Part shown: piece by piece, positions 51,669 to 59,832 of the stretch
Position numbering within the stretch: position 1 is the first letter of the stretch
Layout of the letters: each line of letters starts with the position of its first letter
NCBI GenBank assembly: GCA_937907395.1
Contig: CALCII010000011.1
Span: 930,001 to 994,000, forward strand
DNA: 64,000 nucleotides
Direction of reading: 5' to 3'
Source of the DNA: an uncultured Chitinophagaceae bacterium
Lineage (GTDB): Bacteria > Bacteroidota > Bacteroidia > Chitinophagales > Chitinophagaceae
Notes under the pieces: model-generated
What the model saw: the letters and a program-made list of their open reading frames with translations, nothing else
The model's database searches: none
Told to the model about the DNA's origin: nothing
Position numbers and translations under genes: made by a program

Positions 51669-53513
51669 ATGTACAGAACGCATACTTGTGGCGAATTAAG
51701 AAGTAATCATGTTGGACAAGCGGTAACCCTTGCCGGCTGGGTGCAAACCGTACGGAAATTTGGCAGCATTACGTTTGTGGATTTGCGTGACCGTTACGGC
51801 ATCACACAATTATTGTTTGGTGAGGAACTGAACAAACAACTCGATGCCAGTCCGCTGGGCCGTGAGTTTGTGTTGCAGGTAACCGGCACTGTTAGTGAAC
51901 GTAGTAACAAGAATCCCAACCTGCCTACCGGTGATATTGAAATCAATATTGAGTCCTATAAAATTCTGAACCAATCGGCAGTTCCCCCGTTCACCATCCA
52001 GGATGATACAGACGGTGGCGATGATTTACGGATGAAGTACCGTTACCTCGACCTTCGCCGTAATGCGGTTAAGAAAAACCTGGAACTGCGTTATGCCGTT
52101 AATCGTGCGGCAAGGAATTACCTGCACAACGAAGGATTCATGGATATTGAAACTCCATTTCTCATCAAGTCAACCCCGGAAGGTGCCCGTGATTTTGTGG
52201 TTCCTTCACGTATGAATCCAGGTCAGTTTTATGCCTTGCCTCAATCACCACAAACATTCAAGCAATTATTGATGGTGAGTGGTTATGATCGCTATTACCA
52301 GGTGGTGAAATGTTTTCGTGATGAAGACCTGCGTGCCGACCGCCAGCCAGAGTTTACACAGATCGACTGTGAAATGGCATTTGTAGAGCAGGAAGATATC
52401 CTCAACATGTTTGAAGGAATGATCAAATCCATTTTCAAAGAAGTAAAAAATATTGACTATACAGAGAAAGTGGAACGAATGACCTGGGAAGAAGCGATGT
52501 GGCAATATGGAAATGATAAGCCCGATATCCGCTTTGGAATGAAGCTGTGTAATCTCAAATTCCCTTCTCATACTTTTTCTTCCAAACAAAGTTTGTCTTC
52601 ATTGATTGATGGAGCCGATTTTAAAGTGTTTGATGAAGCCGAAACGGTTGTTGCCATTGCTGTACCCGGCTGCAGTGAGTACAGCCGCAAACAAACGGAT
52701 GAACTTACCGAATGGGTGAAACGTCCGCAAATAGGGATGAAGGGCCTGGTGTTTATTAAGTGCAATGCCGATGGAACTTATAAAAGCAGTGTAGATAAAT
52801 TCTACAGCGAAGAAAAATTAAAAGCGATTGCTGAAGCCGCCAATGCAAAAACAGGTGATTTGATATTGATTCTTGCAGGTGCCGAAGAGCGTACCCGTAA
52901 AGCGATCAGTGAACTGCGGATGGAAATGGGCAAGCGCCTTGGTTTGAGAAAAGAAGATGAGTTTAAGTTGCTGTGGGTATTGGATTTTCCTCTGTTTGAA
53001 TTTGCATTGGAAGATCAGGATGGTGGAGGTGCCGGCCGCTGGGTGGCAAGGCATCATCCGTTCACCAGTCCAAAGCCCGATCATATTGAAACGATGATCA
53101 GCAACAGTCCCCATGTCGAAGACTTGGATAAATACCTGGAACATCCTTATGCCAACATCAAAGCCAATGCCTATGATATGGTGCTGAATGGAAACGAAAT
53201 CGGCGGTGGCTCTATCCGGATTTTCCAACGGGAACTGCAGGAGAAAATGTTTGCTGCATTAGGAATGGATAAAGAAGAACAACAGCATAAGTTTGGATTT
53301 TTGCTGGGCGCATTTGAATATGGGGCACCGCCGCATGGTGGTATTGCTTTTGGTTTTGACCGCCTCTGTTCTATTCTTGGTGGTAGCGAAAGCATCCGTG
53401 ATTTCATTGCGTTCCCGAAAAACAATTCGGGACGTGATGTGATGCTGGATGCGCCATCTGCTATCAACCCCAAACAATTTGATGAACTGCAGATTAAACT
53501 GGATCTCAAATAA
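51669..53513 (+). CDS. aspS: Aspartyl-tRNA synthetase
   Basis: A 614-residue class II synthetase of the bacterial type. It has the anticodon-binding OB domain (VTLAGWVQTVRKFGSITFVD), motif 2 (CFRDEDLRADRQPEFTQID), the bacterial GAD insertion in the middle, and motif 3 (GGIAFGFDRLCSILGG). Full length. The leader contains the inverted repeat at 51592-51636. Confidence 0.97.
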   Translation: MYRTHTCGELRSNHVGQAVTLAGWVQTVRKFGSITFVDLRDRYGITQLLFGEELNKQLDASPLGREFVLQVTGTVSERSNKNPNLPTGDIEINIESYKILNQSAVPPFTIQDDTDGGDDLRMKYRYLDLRRNAVKKNLELRYAVNRAARNYLHNEGFMDIETPFLIKSTPEGARDFVVPSRMNPGQFYALPQSPQTFKQLLMVSGYDRYYQVVKCFRDEDLRADRQPEFTQIDCEMAFVEQEDILNMFEGMIKSIFKEVKNIDYTEKVERMTWEEAMWQYGNDKPDIRFGMKLCNLKFPSHTFSSKQSLSSLIDGADFKVFDEAETVVAIAVPGCSEYSRKQTDELTEWVKRPQIGMKGLVFIKCNADGTYKSSVDKFYSEEKLKAIAEAANAKTGDLILILAGAEERTRKAISELRMEMGKRLGLRKEDEFKLLWVLDFPLFEFALEDQDGGGAGRWVARHHPFTSPKPDHIETMISNSPHVEDLDKYLEHPYANIKANAYDMVLNGNEIGGGSIRIFQRELQEKMFAALGMDKEEQQHKFGFLLGAFEYGAPPHGGIAFGFDRLCSILGGSESIRDFIAFPKNNSGRDVMLDAPSAINPKQFDELQIKLDLK

Positions 53514-53518
53514 GAAAC

Positions 53519-54031
53519 ATGAAGCTATTAACTATATACAGAATTATTTCCTATTTGCTTGTTGTCATTGCAGGAATCCTTGGTTTTGCTGTGTTGTTTG
53601 CCTTATTATTAGCGCTGGCAAACCCGGCCCTGCTGTTGTCTGTTTTTATTGCTGTAGCAGTTGTTTTGTACACGTTCAGCAGTTTCGTATTTCTTGTAAA
53701 AGGTGTTGATGGGAAACAGAAGTTGCGTTCCCGTATGAAAGATTTCATTAAAGTGAATGCGTATGTTTCTATTGTATTTGCGGTAATGAATATCATTCAG
53801 GCCGTATCGGTCATTCTTACTCCAACTATACTGAACGATGCCATGAGCCAGATAGCATCCATGCAGCAAAGTCCAACTCCGTTGCCTGCAGGAACTGTAT
53901 TGAAAGTAGTGAAAGGGATGATCTGGTTTTTGTTGGTGTATGGCATTTTACTTTCTGTACATATTCAGATCACCTTCCGGTTGCTGAAACAACATGCTTC
54001 TGTTTTTGAACAGGATGCTTCCGCTTCATAA
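53519..54031 (+). CDS. Small membrane protein, unknown
   Basis: A 170-residue protein with four predicted membrane segments (YLLVVIAGILGFAVLFALLL, LLLSVFIAVAVVLYTFSSF, VNAYVSIVFAVMNIIQAVS, MIWFLLVYGILLSVHI). I recognise no family. It starts five bases after the aspS stop, so it is in the aspS transcript. A terminator follows. Confidence 0.65.
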   Translation: MKLLTIYRIISYLLVVIAGILGFAVLFALLLALANPALLLSVFIAVAVVLYTFSSFVFLVKGVDGKQKLRSRMKDFIKVNAYVSIVFAVMNIIQAVSVILTPTILNDAMSQIASMQQSPTPLPAGTVLKVVKGMIWFLLVYGILLSVHIQITFRLLKQHASVFEQDASAS

Positions 54032-54048
54032 TTAAAAACACTCAATAC

Positions 54049-54083
54049 AAAACCCTGTTACAATACAATGTGGCAGGGTTTTT
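54049..54083 (+). terminator. Terminator after the aspS operon
   Basis: AAAACCCTG and CAGGGTTTT, 16-base loop, followed by T. Confidence 0.65.
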
Positions 54084-54108
54084 GGCGTTTAAGAGAAAAG
54101 CTTTGCCT

Positions 54109-54948
54109 ATGCGCCCCATCATACTGATTCTATCTGTTTGTTTGCTGATTTCCTGCAAGAAAAACGAAACAACCGTTGCTGCCCAAACAACACTCAATGT
54201 TCATTATGGTACCGATTCCCGACAAGTGATGGATGTGTATTTGCCGGCCAACAGAACCACCAGCTCCACACCAGTGCTGGTTCTGATCCATGGAGGCGGT
54301 TGGAGCAGTGGAGACAAATCAGACTTCACCCAGTTTGTAGATACATTGAAACGAAGACTACCCAATTATGCCGTTTTTAATATCACGTATCGTTTGGCAG
54401 GAAGTGGTGTGAACCTGTTTCCGGCGCAGGAGCAGGATGTGAAACAATGTATAGAGTTTATCTACAACAATAGAAATAAGTACCGGATTTCCGACAGGTT
54501 TGCTTTGATGGGCTCCAGCGCCGGAGGCCATTTGTCTTTGCTGCAGGCTTATAAATACACATCGCCTGTTAAAATAAAAGCGGTGGTTGATTTGTTTGGC
54601 CCCACTGAACTCACACAACTTTATAATAATCCACCCAGCATTCTTATTCCATTGTTATTGCTCAATGTAACGGGTGCAATACCCACTTCAAATCCGGTTA
54701 TCTATCAGCAATCATCACCATTAAATTATGTGGTTGCGGGAAGTACGCCAACATTAATCATCCAGGGCGGTATGGATGATGTGGTGCCGGCCTGGCAATC
54801 AACTTTGCTGCGTGATAAACTGCAATCGGTTAGTGTACCAAATGAGTTCGTATTATATCCTTCCGGCGGGCATGGCAACTGGGATCAGCCAACTTATGCA
54901 GATGCATTTTTGAAAATGGAACAATTCCTGAAAATGTATAATCCCTGA
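54109..54948 (+). CDS. Alpha/beta hydrolase lipoprotein (esterase-like)
   Basis: A 279-residue lipoprotein from the ATG at 54109 (MRPIILILSVCLLISCKKN, with the Cys of the lipobox LISC). The GTG at 54070 would lie within the preceding terminator and is rejected. The catalytic motifs are HGGGWSSGDKSDF (oxyanion), the nucleophile GSSAGGHLSL (GxSxG), the Asp in IQGGMDDVVPAW and the His in PSGGHGNWDQ. It belongs to the carboxylesterase/BD-FAE-like alpha/beta hydrolases. Substrate unknown. Confidence 0.85.
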   Translation: MRPIILILSVCLLISCKKNETTVAAQTTLNVHYGTDSRQVMDVYLPANRTTSSTPVLVLIHGGGWSSGDKSDFTQFVDTLKRRLPNYAVFNITYRLAGSGVNLFPAQEQDVKQCIEFIYNNRNKYRISDRFALMGSSAGGHLSLLQAYKYTSPVKIKAVVDLFGPTELTQLYNNPPSILIPLLLLNVTGAIPTSNPVIYQQSSPLNYVVAGSTPTLIIQGGMDDVVPAWQSTLLRDKLQSVSVPNEFVLYPSGGHGNWDQPTYADAFLKMEQFLKMYNP

Positions 54949-55653
54949 TTATTTGAAAGCTAAAGGGTATCTGTTTCTGATTAAAGTGTTCACTCTTACA
55001 AAAACATGTGTAATGGAAAATGTTGATATCATATACATTGGAATTATAACTTTTAGAAGAGTTGAAATGAGATCATTTCTTAGTTTTATTTCTTTGAAGA
55101 ATCCAATGAATAGTAATATGAGAAAGAATGCAATAAACCCTCCGATTGCTTTCCATTGTAGCAGTGAAAGTTTCTGATGAATCAATAAAGGCTGCTTCAG
55201 ATCATCTGTATTTTTCCTAATAATATTCTTCCCGGCTATTGCAGAATACAATAACATATACAAGACCGATAGTTGGAGTGGCGGGTTGATAAATGTTAGT
55301 ATGCTCATTTCATCCGACCAGGGGTATAAAAAGAAAATCAGGAATAGTAAAACGGAGAGTGAAATTTTAGGAACATTGAAGAATGAAAGGAATTCCTTTT
55401 TATAAAGGTTCCACAATTCTTTCTCAACAGCTTTTCTTTTTTCTCTGGCAATCATTATGAGGTCTTCTTCAGGGAATGATTCCTTCATCATGTAAAAAAT
55501 ATCCGAAAATTTTTTATCAGGTAAATCTTTCCATCGTTGTTCGATCCATTCTGTAAAATGATCTACCAATTCTGTTTGTACATCAAACTCGTCAATACCA
55601 ATGGTTGAGCAATAAACATATAAGCATTGAAGTTGTTGGGTGGTAAGTGTCAT
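54949..55653 (-). CDS. Membrane protein paired with PadR regulator
   Basis: A 234-residue protein. The first 80 residues are soluble and helical (MTLTTQQLQCLYVYCSTIGI, then VQTELVDHFTEWIEQRWKDL), followed by about four membrane helices. This arrangement is common for genes that overlap a PadR-type regulator gene in Bacteroidota. The overlap is four bases (ATGA) with the PadR gene upstream. Function unknown. Confidence 0.7.
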   Translation of the reverse strand: MTLTTQQLQCLYVYCSTIGIDEFDVQTELVDHFTEWIEQRWKDLPDKKFSDIFYMMKESFPEEDLIMIAREKRKAVEKELWNLYKKEFLSFFNVPKISLSVLLFLIFFLYPWSDEMSILTFINPPLQLSVLYMLLYSAIAGKNIIRKNTDDLKQPLLIHQKLSLLQWKAIGGFIAFFLILLFIGFFKEIKLRNDLISTLLKVIIPMYMISTFSITHVFVRVNTLIRNRYPLAFK

Positions 55654-55982
55654 ACAGTTTTAGGGTTTAAAAAGAGGCTAAGCGTGGTTATAAGTTTTTT
55701 CATTTCATCAATTGCCAGCGAACTGTGTTTTTTGCCGTTTTTTGTAAGCAAGTAATATTTTCTGATTCTGTTTCCAATGTTTTCTATTTCCACTTCAAGT
55801 AAACCTTCGGCTTCCAGTTTGTGTAACAATGGATATAAAGCTCCTTCTGTTATCAACAGCTCACCTGCCGTGATTTCTTTCACCCTTTGCGTGATTTCAT
55901 ATCCATACATTTTGCCATTTGTATTTAATAGCTGAATGATAATTGGCTCTAATAATCCTTTGTACAGCGATGATTTGTTCAT
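55650..55982 (-). CDS. PadR-family transcriptional regulator
   Basis: A 110-residue winged-helix protein from the ATG at 55982 (MNKSSLYKGLLEPIIIQLLN). The frame is open much further upstream, but that part has no PadR similarity. Motifs: MYGYEITQRVKEIT, EGALYPLLHKLEAEGLLEVE and IGNRIRKYYLLTKNGK. It likely represses its own operon through the palindrome at 56007-56027. Confidence 0.9.
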   Translation of the reverse strand: MNKSSLYKGLLEPIIIQLLNTNGKMYGYEITQRVKEITAGELLITEGALYPLLHKLEAEGLLEVEIENIGNRIRKYYLLTKNGKKHSSLAIDEMKKLITTLSLFLNPKTV

Positions 55983-56006
55983 GAAATGAAGGTATGAAAA
56001 ATATGA

Positions 56007-56027
56007 ATACCTAAATAAATTAGGTAT
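56007..56027. promoter_or_regulatory. Probable PadR operator
   Basis: ATACCTAA and TTAGGTAT are a perfect 8-bp inverted repeat with a 5-base spacer, located 25 bases upstream of the PadR gene and between it and divergent rarA. Confidence 0.6.
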
Positions 56028-56072
56028 AGTGTAATAATTTTTTCCAGAAAATTTGTTTCCTAACTTGCCATC

Positions 56073-57335
56073 ATGCATTATACTCCTTTGGCAGAACGCA
56101 TGCGGCCCGTAACATTGAACGACCTGGTGGGGCAACAACATCTCACAGGGGAGGGGAGTATTTTGCAAAAAGCCATCCAGAGCGGACATATTCCCAGTAT
56201 GATTTTGTGGGGACCTCCGGGTGTTGGAAAAACCACTATCGCCAATATTATTGCACATGCGGTACAGTCGCCTTATTTCCAGCTGAGTGCCATCAGCAGC
56301 GGAGTAAAAGAAGTGCGGGAAGTTATTGAACAGGCCAAACAGCATAGCCGGGCGATTTTATTTATTGATGAAATTCATCGATTTAATAAAGGCCAGCAGG
56401 ATGCGTTGCTGGGGGCTGTTGAAAAAGGGATCATCACCTTGATTGGTGCAACAACCGAGAATCCTTCCTTTGAAGTAAACAGCGCCTTGCTCAGCCGTTG
56501 CCAGGTATTTGTGCTGAAGTCATTATCTGCCGGTGATTTGTTGCAGTTGCTTCAGAAAGCTTTGGAGGAAGATGTAGTGTTGAAAGAAAAGAAAATTCAA
56601 TTAAAAGAAACAGAAGCCATTTTGCGATTGAGCGGAGGTGATGCACGTAAGTTGCTCAACTTACTGGAACTGGTGACAGACACAGGTACTACTGGTGAAC
56701 TCCTGATCACAGACGAACTGGTGTTGCAATCGGTTCAGCAAAAAATGGCGTTGTATGATAAAACAGGTGAGCAGCATTATGATATTATTTCTGCCTTTAT
56801 TAAATCTATTCGTGGCAGTGATCCCAATGCCGCTTTGTATTGGCTGGCACGGATGATTGAAGGCGGAGAAGATGTAAAATTTATTGCAAGGCGTTTATTG
56901 ATTCTTGCAAGTGAAGATATTGGAAACGCCAACCCAAATGCGTTGTTATTGGCGAATGCCACATTTGAAGCAGTGAATAAAATTGGATACCCGGAATCAA
57001 GTCTCATTCTTTCCCAATGCACTATTTATCTGGCTTCGAGTGCAAAAAGTAATTCGGCTACAACCGGTATTGGTGCGGCTATGAGTATGGTAAAACAATT
57101 TGGTGATTTGCCGGTGCCCCTTCATTTGCGTAATGCTCCAACAAAGCTCATGAAAGACCTCGGATACAAACAAGGGTACCAGTATTCGCATGATTATGAG
57201 AGGAATTTTTCCGGACAGGAATATTTGCCCGATCAGATTACCGGCTCAAAATTGTACGATCCCGGAAAGAATGCAAGAGAAGAAGAGATGCGGAAATTTT
57301 TGCGGCAATTATGGAATGAAAAGTATAACTATTAA
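56073..57335 (+). CDS. rarA: Replication-associated recombination protein A (RarA/MgsA)
   Basis: An AAA+ ATPase of 420 residues acting at stalled replication forks. It has PLAERMRPVTLNDLVGQQHL, Walker A LWGPPGVGKTTIANII, Walker B ILFIDEIHRFNKGQQDA, sensor LIGATTENPSFEVNSALLSR, and the C-terminal tetramerisation domain. Full length. It diverges from the PadR gene across the operator. Confidence 0.95.
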   Translation: MHYTPLAERMRPVTLNDLVGQQHLTGEGSILQKAIQSGHIPSMILWGPPGVGKTTIANIIAHAVQSPYFQLSAISSGVKEVREVIEQAKQHSRAILFIDEIHRFNKGQQDALLGAVEKGIITLIGATTENPSFEVNSALLSRCQVFVLKSLSAGDLLQLLQKALEEDVVLKEKKIQLKETEAILRLSGGDARKLLNLLELVTDTGTTGELLITDELVLQSVQQKMALYDKTGEQHYDIISAFIKSIRGSDPNAALYWLARMIEGGEDVKFIARRLLILASEDIGNANPNALLLANATFEAVNKIGYPESSLILSQCTIYLASSAKSNSATTGIGAAMSMVKQFGDLPVPLHLRNAPTKLMKDLGYKQGYQYSHDYERNFSGQEYLPDQITGSKLYDPGKNAREEEMRKFLRQLWNEKYNY

Positions 57336-57344
57336 CTATTGTGT

Positions 57345-57806
57345 ATGCATTTAAAGTGGACATTGAAGTTTTTTGATGAGCTGACACCTCATGAGTTGTA
57401 TGAAATCATCTGGCTCCGGAATGAAGTGTTTGTGGTGGAACAAAACTGTATTTTTCAGGATGCCGATCATAAAGATGAACAGTGCTGGCATTTAATGGGG
57501 TGGGGAGAAGACAACCAGTTGATGGCTTATTGTCGTCTGTTACCGGAAGGTGTGGCTTATGACTATGTTTCTATCGGCAGGGTTGTAACCAATGCCGATG
57601 CCAGAAGGACAGGAAGCGGAAAAGAGTTGATGGAAAGGGCGATCAGGGCTTGTGAGGAAATGTTTGGGAAACGGGAGATCAAAATAGGGGCGCAACTTTA
57701 CCTGAAAGCATTTTATGAATCATTCGGGTTTCATCAAACCAGTGAAGTGTACCTGGAAGACGGGATTGAGCATGTTGAGATGATCCGCCCTGCCGGGCAT
57801 GAGTAA
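57345..57806 (+). CDS. GNAT-family acetyltransferase, ElaA-like
   Basis: A 153-residue protein. ElaA signatures are FDELTPHELYEIIWLRNEVF, VVEQNCIFQDADHKDEQCWH and SIGRVVTNADARRTGSGKEL. Starting at the ATG at 57345 keeps two residues fewer than the TTG at 57339. It follows rarA by nine bases, so it may be in the same transcript. Substrate unknown. Confidence 0.85.
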   Translation: MHLKWTLKFFDELTPHELYEIIWLRNEVFVVEQNCIFQDADHKDEQCWHLMGWGEDNQLMAYCRLLPEGVAYDYVSIGRVVTNADARRTGSGKELMERAIRACEEMFGKREIKIGAQLYLKAFYESFGFHQTSEVYLEDGIEHVEMIRPAGHE

Positions 57807-57958
57807 TTTTACGAAAGGGTAACGTAGAAACGCCTGAAATCCACGCCAGTAAGCGGTTTCATGTAGTTGGAACCTTAAAAATTTTGAATATCAAAAGAAC
57901 TTTTTTAATATTGCCAAGTAATATCCTATTTCAAACTGAAAAACCAATCTCAGCATCT

Positions 57959-58954
57959 ATGAGGAGTCGTACACGCATCATATCTCTGTACGTTATTTCA
58001 CTTCTACTTTTTACAGCGCAGGAACTGAAGGCTCAGATAGGACTTTCCACGTCTGACTCCAGATGGGAAATAGCTTTGAACGTAGGTCCCATGAACTTTT
58101 TGGGCGATCTGGGAGGAAACCGTGGTAGGGGAACGATTGGCCCTAAGGATAACAATATACCCGTTACGAACGTGATTGCAGGTATTACAGCTACTTACTA
58201 TCCATCAGAATGGCTTGGTTTTCGGTTGGCAGGTAATGTTGGCCGGATGCAGGGCGATGATCGTTTGATCAAACAAAATCAGCCAGCAGATACTTATGAA
58301 GGCGCCCGTAAATACAGAAATATTACGTTTCAATCTCCTTTATACGAAGGTTATGTGGCTTTGGAATTTTTCCCAACAGCGCTGGTAAGTGTGAAGCAGG
58401 GAAATGGCTTGCCCCGTTTTCGTCCTTACCTGATTGGTGGTGTGGGATTGTTTCACTTTAATCCCCAAGGGCTCTACGTGGATCCTACCGGAAAAGAAAC
58501 ATGGGTAGACCTGAAGCCATTGCGTATTGAAGGACAAGGAATGGTTGAAACCGGAATCCCTGAATATAGTTTGAATTCTTATTGTATTCCAATGGGAGTT
58601 GGTATCAAATATGATATTACAGAACGTATCACTTTCGGTATTGAATTGATCCATCGTGTAACAGGAACCGATTATATTGATGATGTAAGCAATAAATACA
58701 TTGATCCTGCTCTGTTTGATATATATCTGACTCCTTCACAGGCAGTATTAGCAAAATATTTATGGAACCCCAGTGATTATTATCCTTCTCAGATACCGGG
58801 TTATACACCGTATCGTATTGGAAAGAAAAGAGGTAATCCGCTGAGAAATGATTCATACTTTTCAAGCACATTCCGTTTAACCTGGAAAATTGGTGATGTG
58901 TATGCCGATTGGTTTAAGAACAAGCGATCGATGCGATGTCCCCAATACTTCTAA
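57959..58954 (+). CDS. Outer-membrane beta-barrel protein (DUF6089-like)
   Basis: A 331-residue exported protein from the ATG at 57959 (MRSRTRIISLYVISLLLFTA, cleaved near LKAQ). The mature protein starts with SRWEIALNVGPMNFLGDLGG, which I associate with DUF6089 beta-barrels, and has alternating short amphipathic strands ending with FRLTWKIGDVYADWF. It may be an outer-membrane protein. The upstream in-frame ATG at 57884 gives a non-signal sequence. Confidence 0.75.
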   Translation: MRSRTRIISLYVISLLLFTAQELKAQIGLSTSDSRWEIALNVGPMNFLGDLGGNRGRGTIGPKDNNIPVTNVIAGITATYYPSEWLGFRLAGNVGRMQGDDRLIKQNQPADTYEGARKYRNITFQSPLYEGYVALEFFPTALVSVKQGNGLPRFRPYLIGGVGLFHFNPQGLYVDPTGKETWVDLKPLRIEGQGMVETGIPEYSLNSYCIPMGVGIKYDITERITFGIELIHRVTGTDYIDDVSNKYIDPALFDIYLTPSQAVLAKYLWNPSDYYPSQIPGYTPYRIGKKRGNPLRNDSYFSSTFRLTWKIGDVYADWFKNKRSMRCPQYF

Positions 58955-58996
58955 TATAACTAGTACCCCCTAATAACCCTTTAATCCGAAATCCTT

Positions 58997-59110
58997 ATGA
59001 AAGTTCAAATTGAAAAACCCAGCCCCGAATTTACAATCTGGTTGTTGCGTATCGGACTCGTTGTCCTGTATGTAATCTTCTATATCTACAAAAAAAAATT
59101 GTATCTCTAA
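58997..59110 (+). CDS. Very small single-pass membrane protein
   Basis: A 37-codon ORF starting ATG at 58997: MKVQIEKPSPEFTIWLLRIG, then a hydrophobic helix and YKKKLYL at the end. It is shorter than most annotation limits. The organisation (short soluble N-terminus, one helix, positive tail) is compatible with a real mini-protein, and no other gene competes for the space. Confidence 0.4.
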   Translation: MKVQIEKPSPEFTIWLLRIGLVVLYVIFYIYKKKLYL

Positions 59111-59234
59111 ATTTTTGAGGCAACGTAGATGTTGATTTATTGGTTGTAATGTTTTTACGATCTGCCTTTCTGTGCAGCTAAGTAAGAGCAACAGATGCCA
59201 TAAAATACTTCGTCACAAGTTGTCGTTTTCTTGG

Positions 59235-59250
59235 TCCGTACACTATAAAT
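59235..59250. repeat. 16-base repeat, copy 2
   Basis: TCCGTACACTATAAAT, identical to 15081-15096. It runs directly into the palindrome at 59248-59273. Confidence 0.6.
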
Positions 59251-59273
59251 TACCCCCGTTCCCGGGGGTAATT
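59248..59273. terminator. Symmetric hairpin between converging genes
   Basis: AATTACCCCC and GGGGGTAATT form a 10-bp perfect stem with a 6-base loop. There is no long T-tract, so termination is likely but not certain. Confidence 0.55.
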
Positions 59274-59295
59274 GCGTTGGTTCATAAGCCTGGAA

Positions 59296-59814
59296 TTACT
59301 TTGGTAGATACTTTGAACGAATGATGTTACAATGATGAATGGAGTGCCCAACAGTCATAAATCCTAATGAACGTGCTGTATAAATTACATTGTTTGCTTT
59401 GCCTTTGAAGTCGAGCATTTCTTCAGTCATATAGGAGTAAAGATGAATGGTGGCAGTTCTCAGGTTTGTGAACTCTGCGCATAAATCATCCATGCTTCTG
59501 TTTATACGTTCAACATTTTTTATATAATCGTTTTCTTCAAAGCCTGCCAATTCAATGGCGTCAAATCTTGAAAAGCGGAATGCACGGTAAGAATATACTC
59601 TTTCACAATCAACCAGGTGTTGCAATACTTCTTTAACCGACCATTTACCGGCAGCATAACGATAATCGGCTTTTTCAGGAGGAAGGGAACTGAACAGCAC
59701 AGATGTTTCTTCCAGGCTATTGATTAACTCTTTGATCAGATCATCTGTAGGAACCAGGTCAAAAAACGGATGGCAATAAGAAGGGGCATCCTGGTAAAAA
59801 GGACGTTGATTCAT
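59296..59814 (-). CDS. DinB-like family protein
   Basis: A 172-residue four-helix-bundle protein of the DinB/YfiT superfamily. The metal-ligand pattern is visible in KWSVKEVLQHLVDCERVYSY (His) and GFMTVGHSIHHCNIIRSKYL (His-x-x-x-His). DinB-fold enzymes include thiol-S-transferases using bacillithiol or other thiols; the activity here is unknown. It ends the operon started by uvrA: the gap to uvrA is 18 bases. Confidence 0.85.
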   Translation of the reverse strand: MNQRPFYQDAPSYCHPFFDLVPTDDLIKELINSLEETSVLFSSLPPEKADYRYAAGKWSVKEVLQHLVDCERVYSYRAFRFSRFDAIELAGFEENDYIKNVERINRSMDDLCAEFTNLRTATIHLYSYMTEEMLDFKGKANNVIYTARSLGFMTVGHSIHHCNIIRSKYLPK

Positions 59815-59832
59815 GTATGCTTTGTTTGATTG

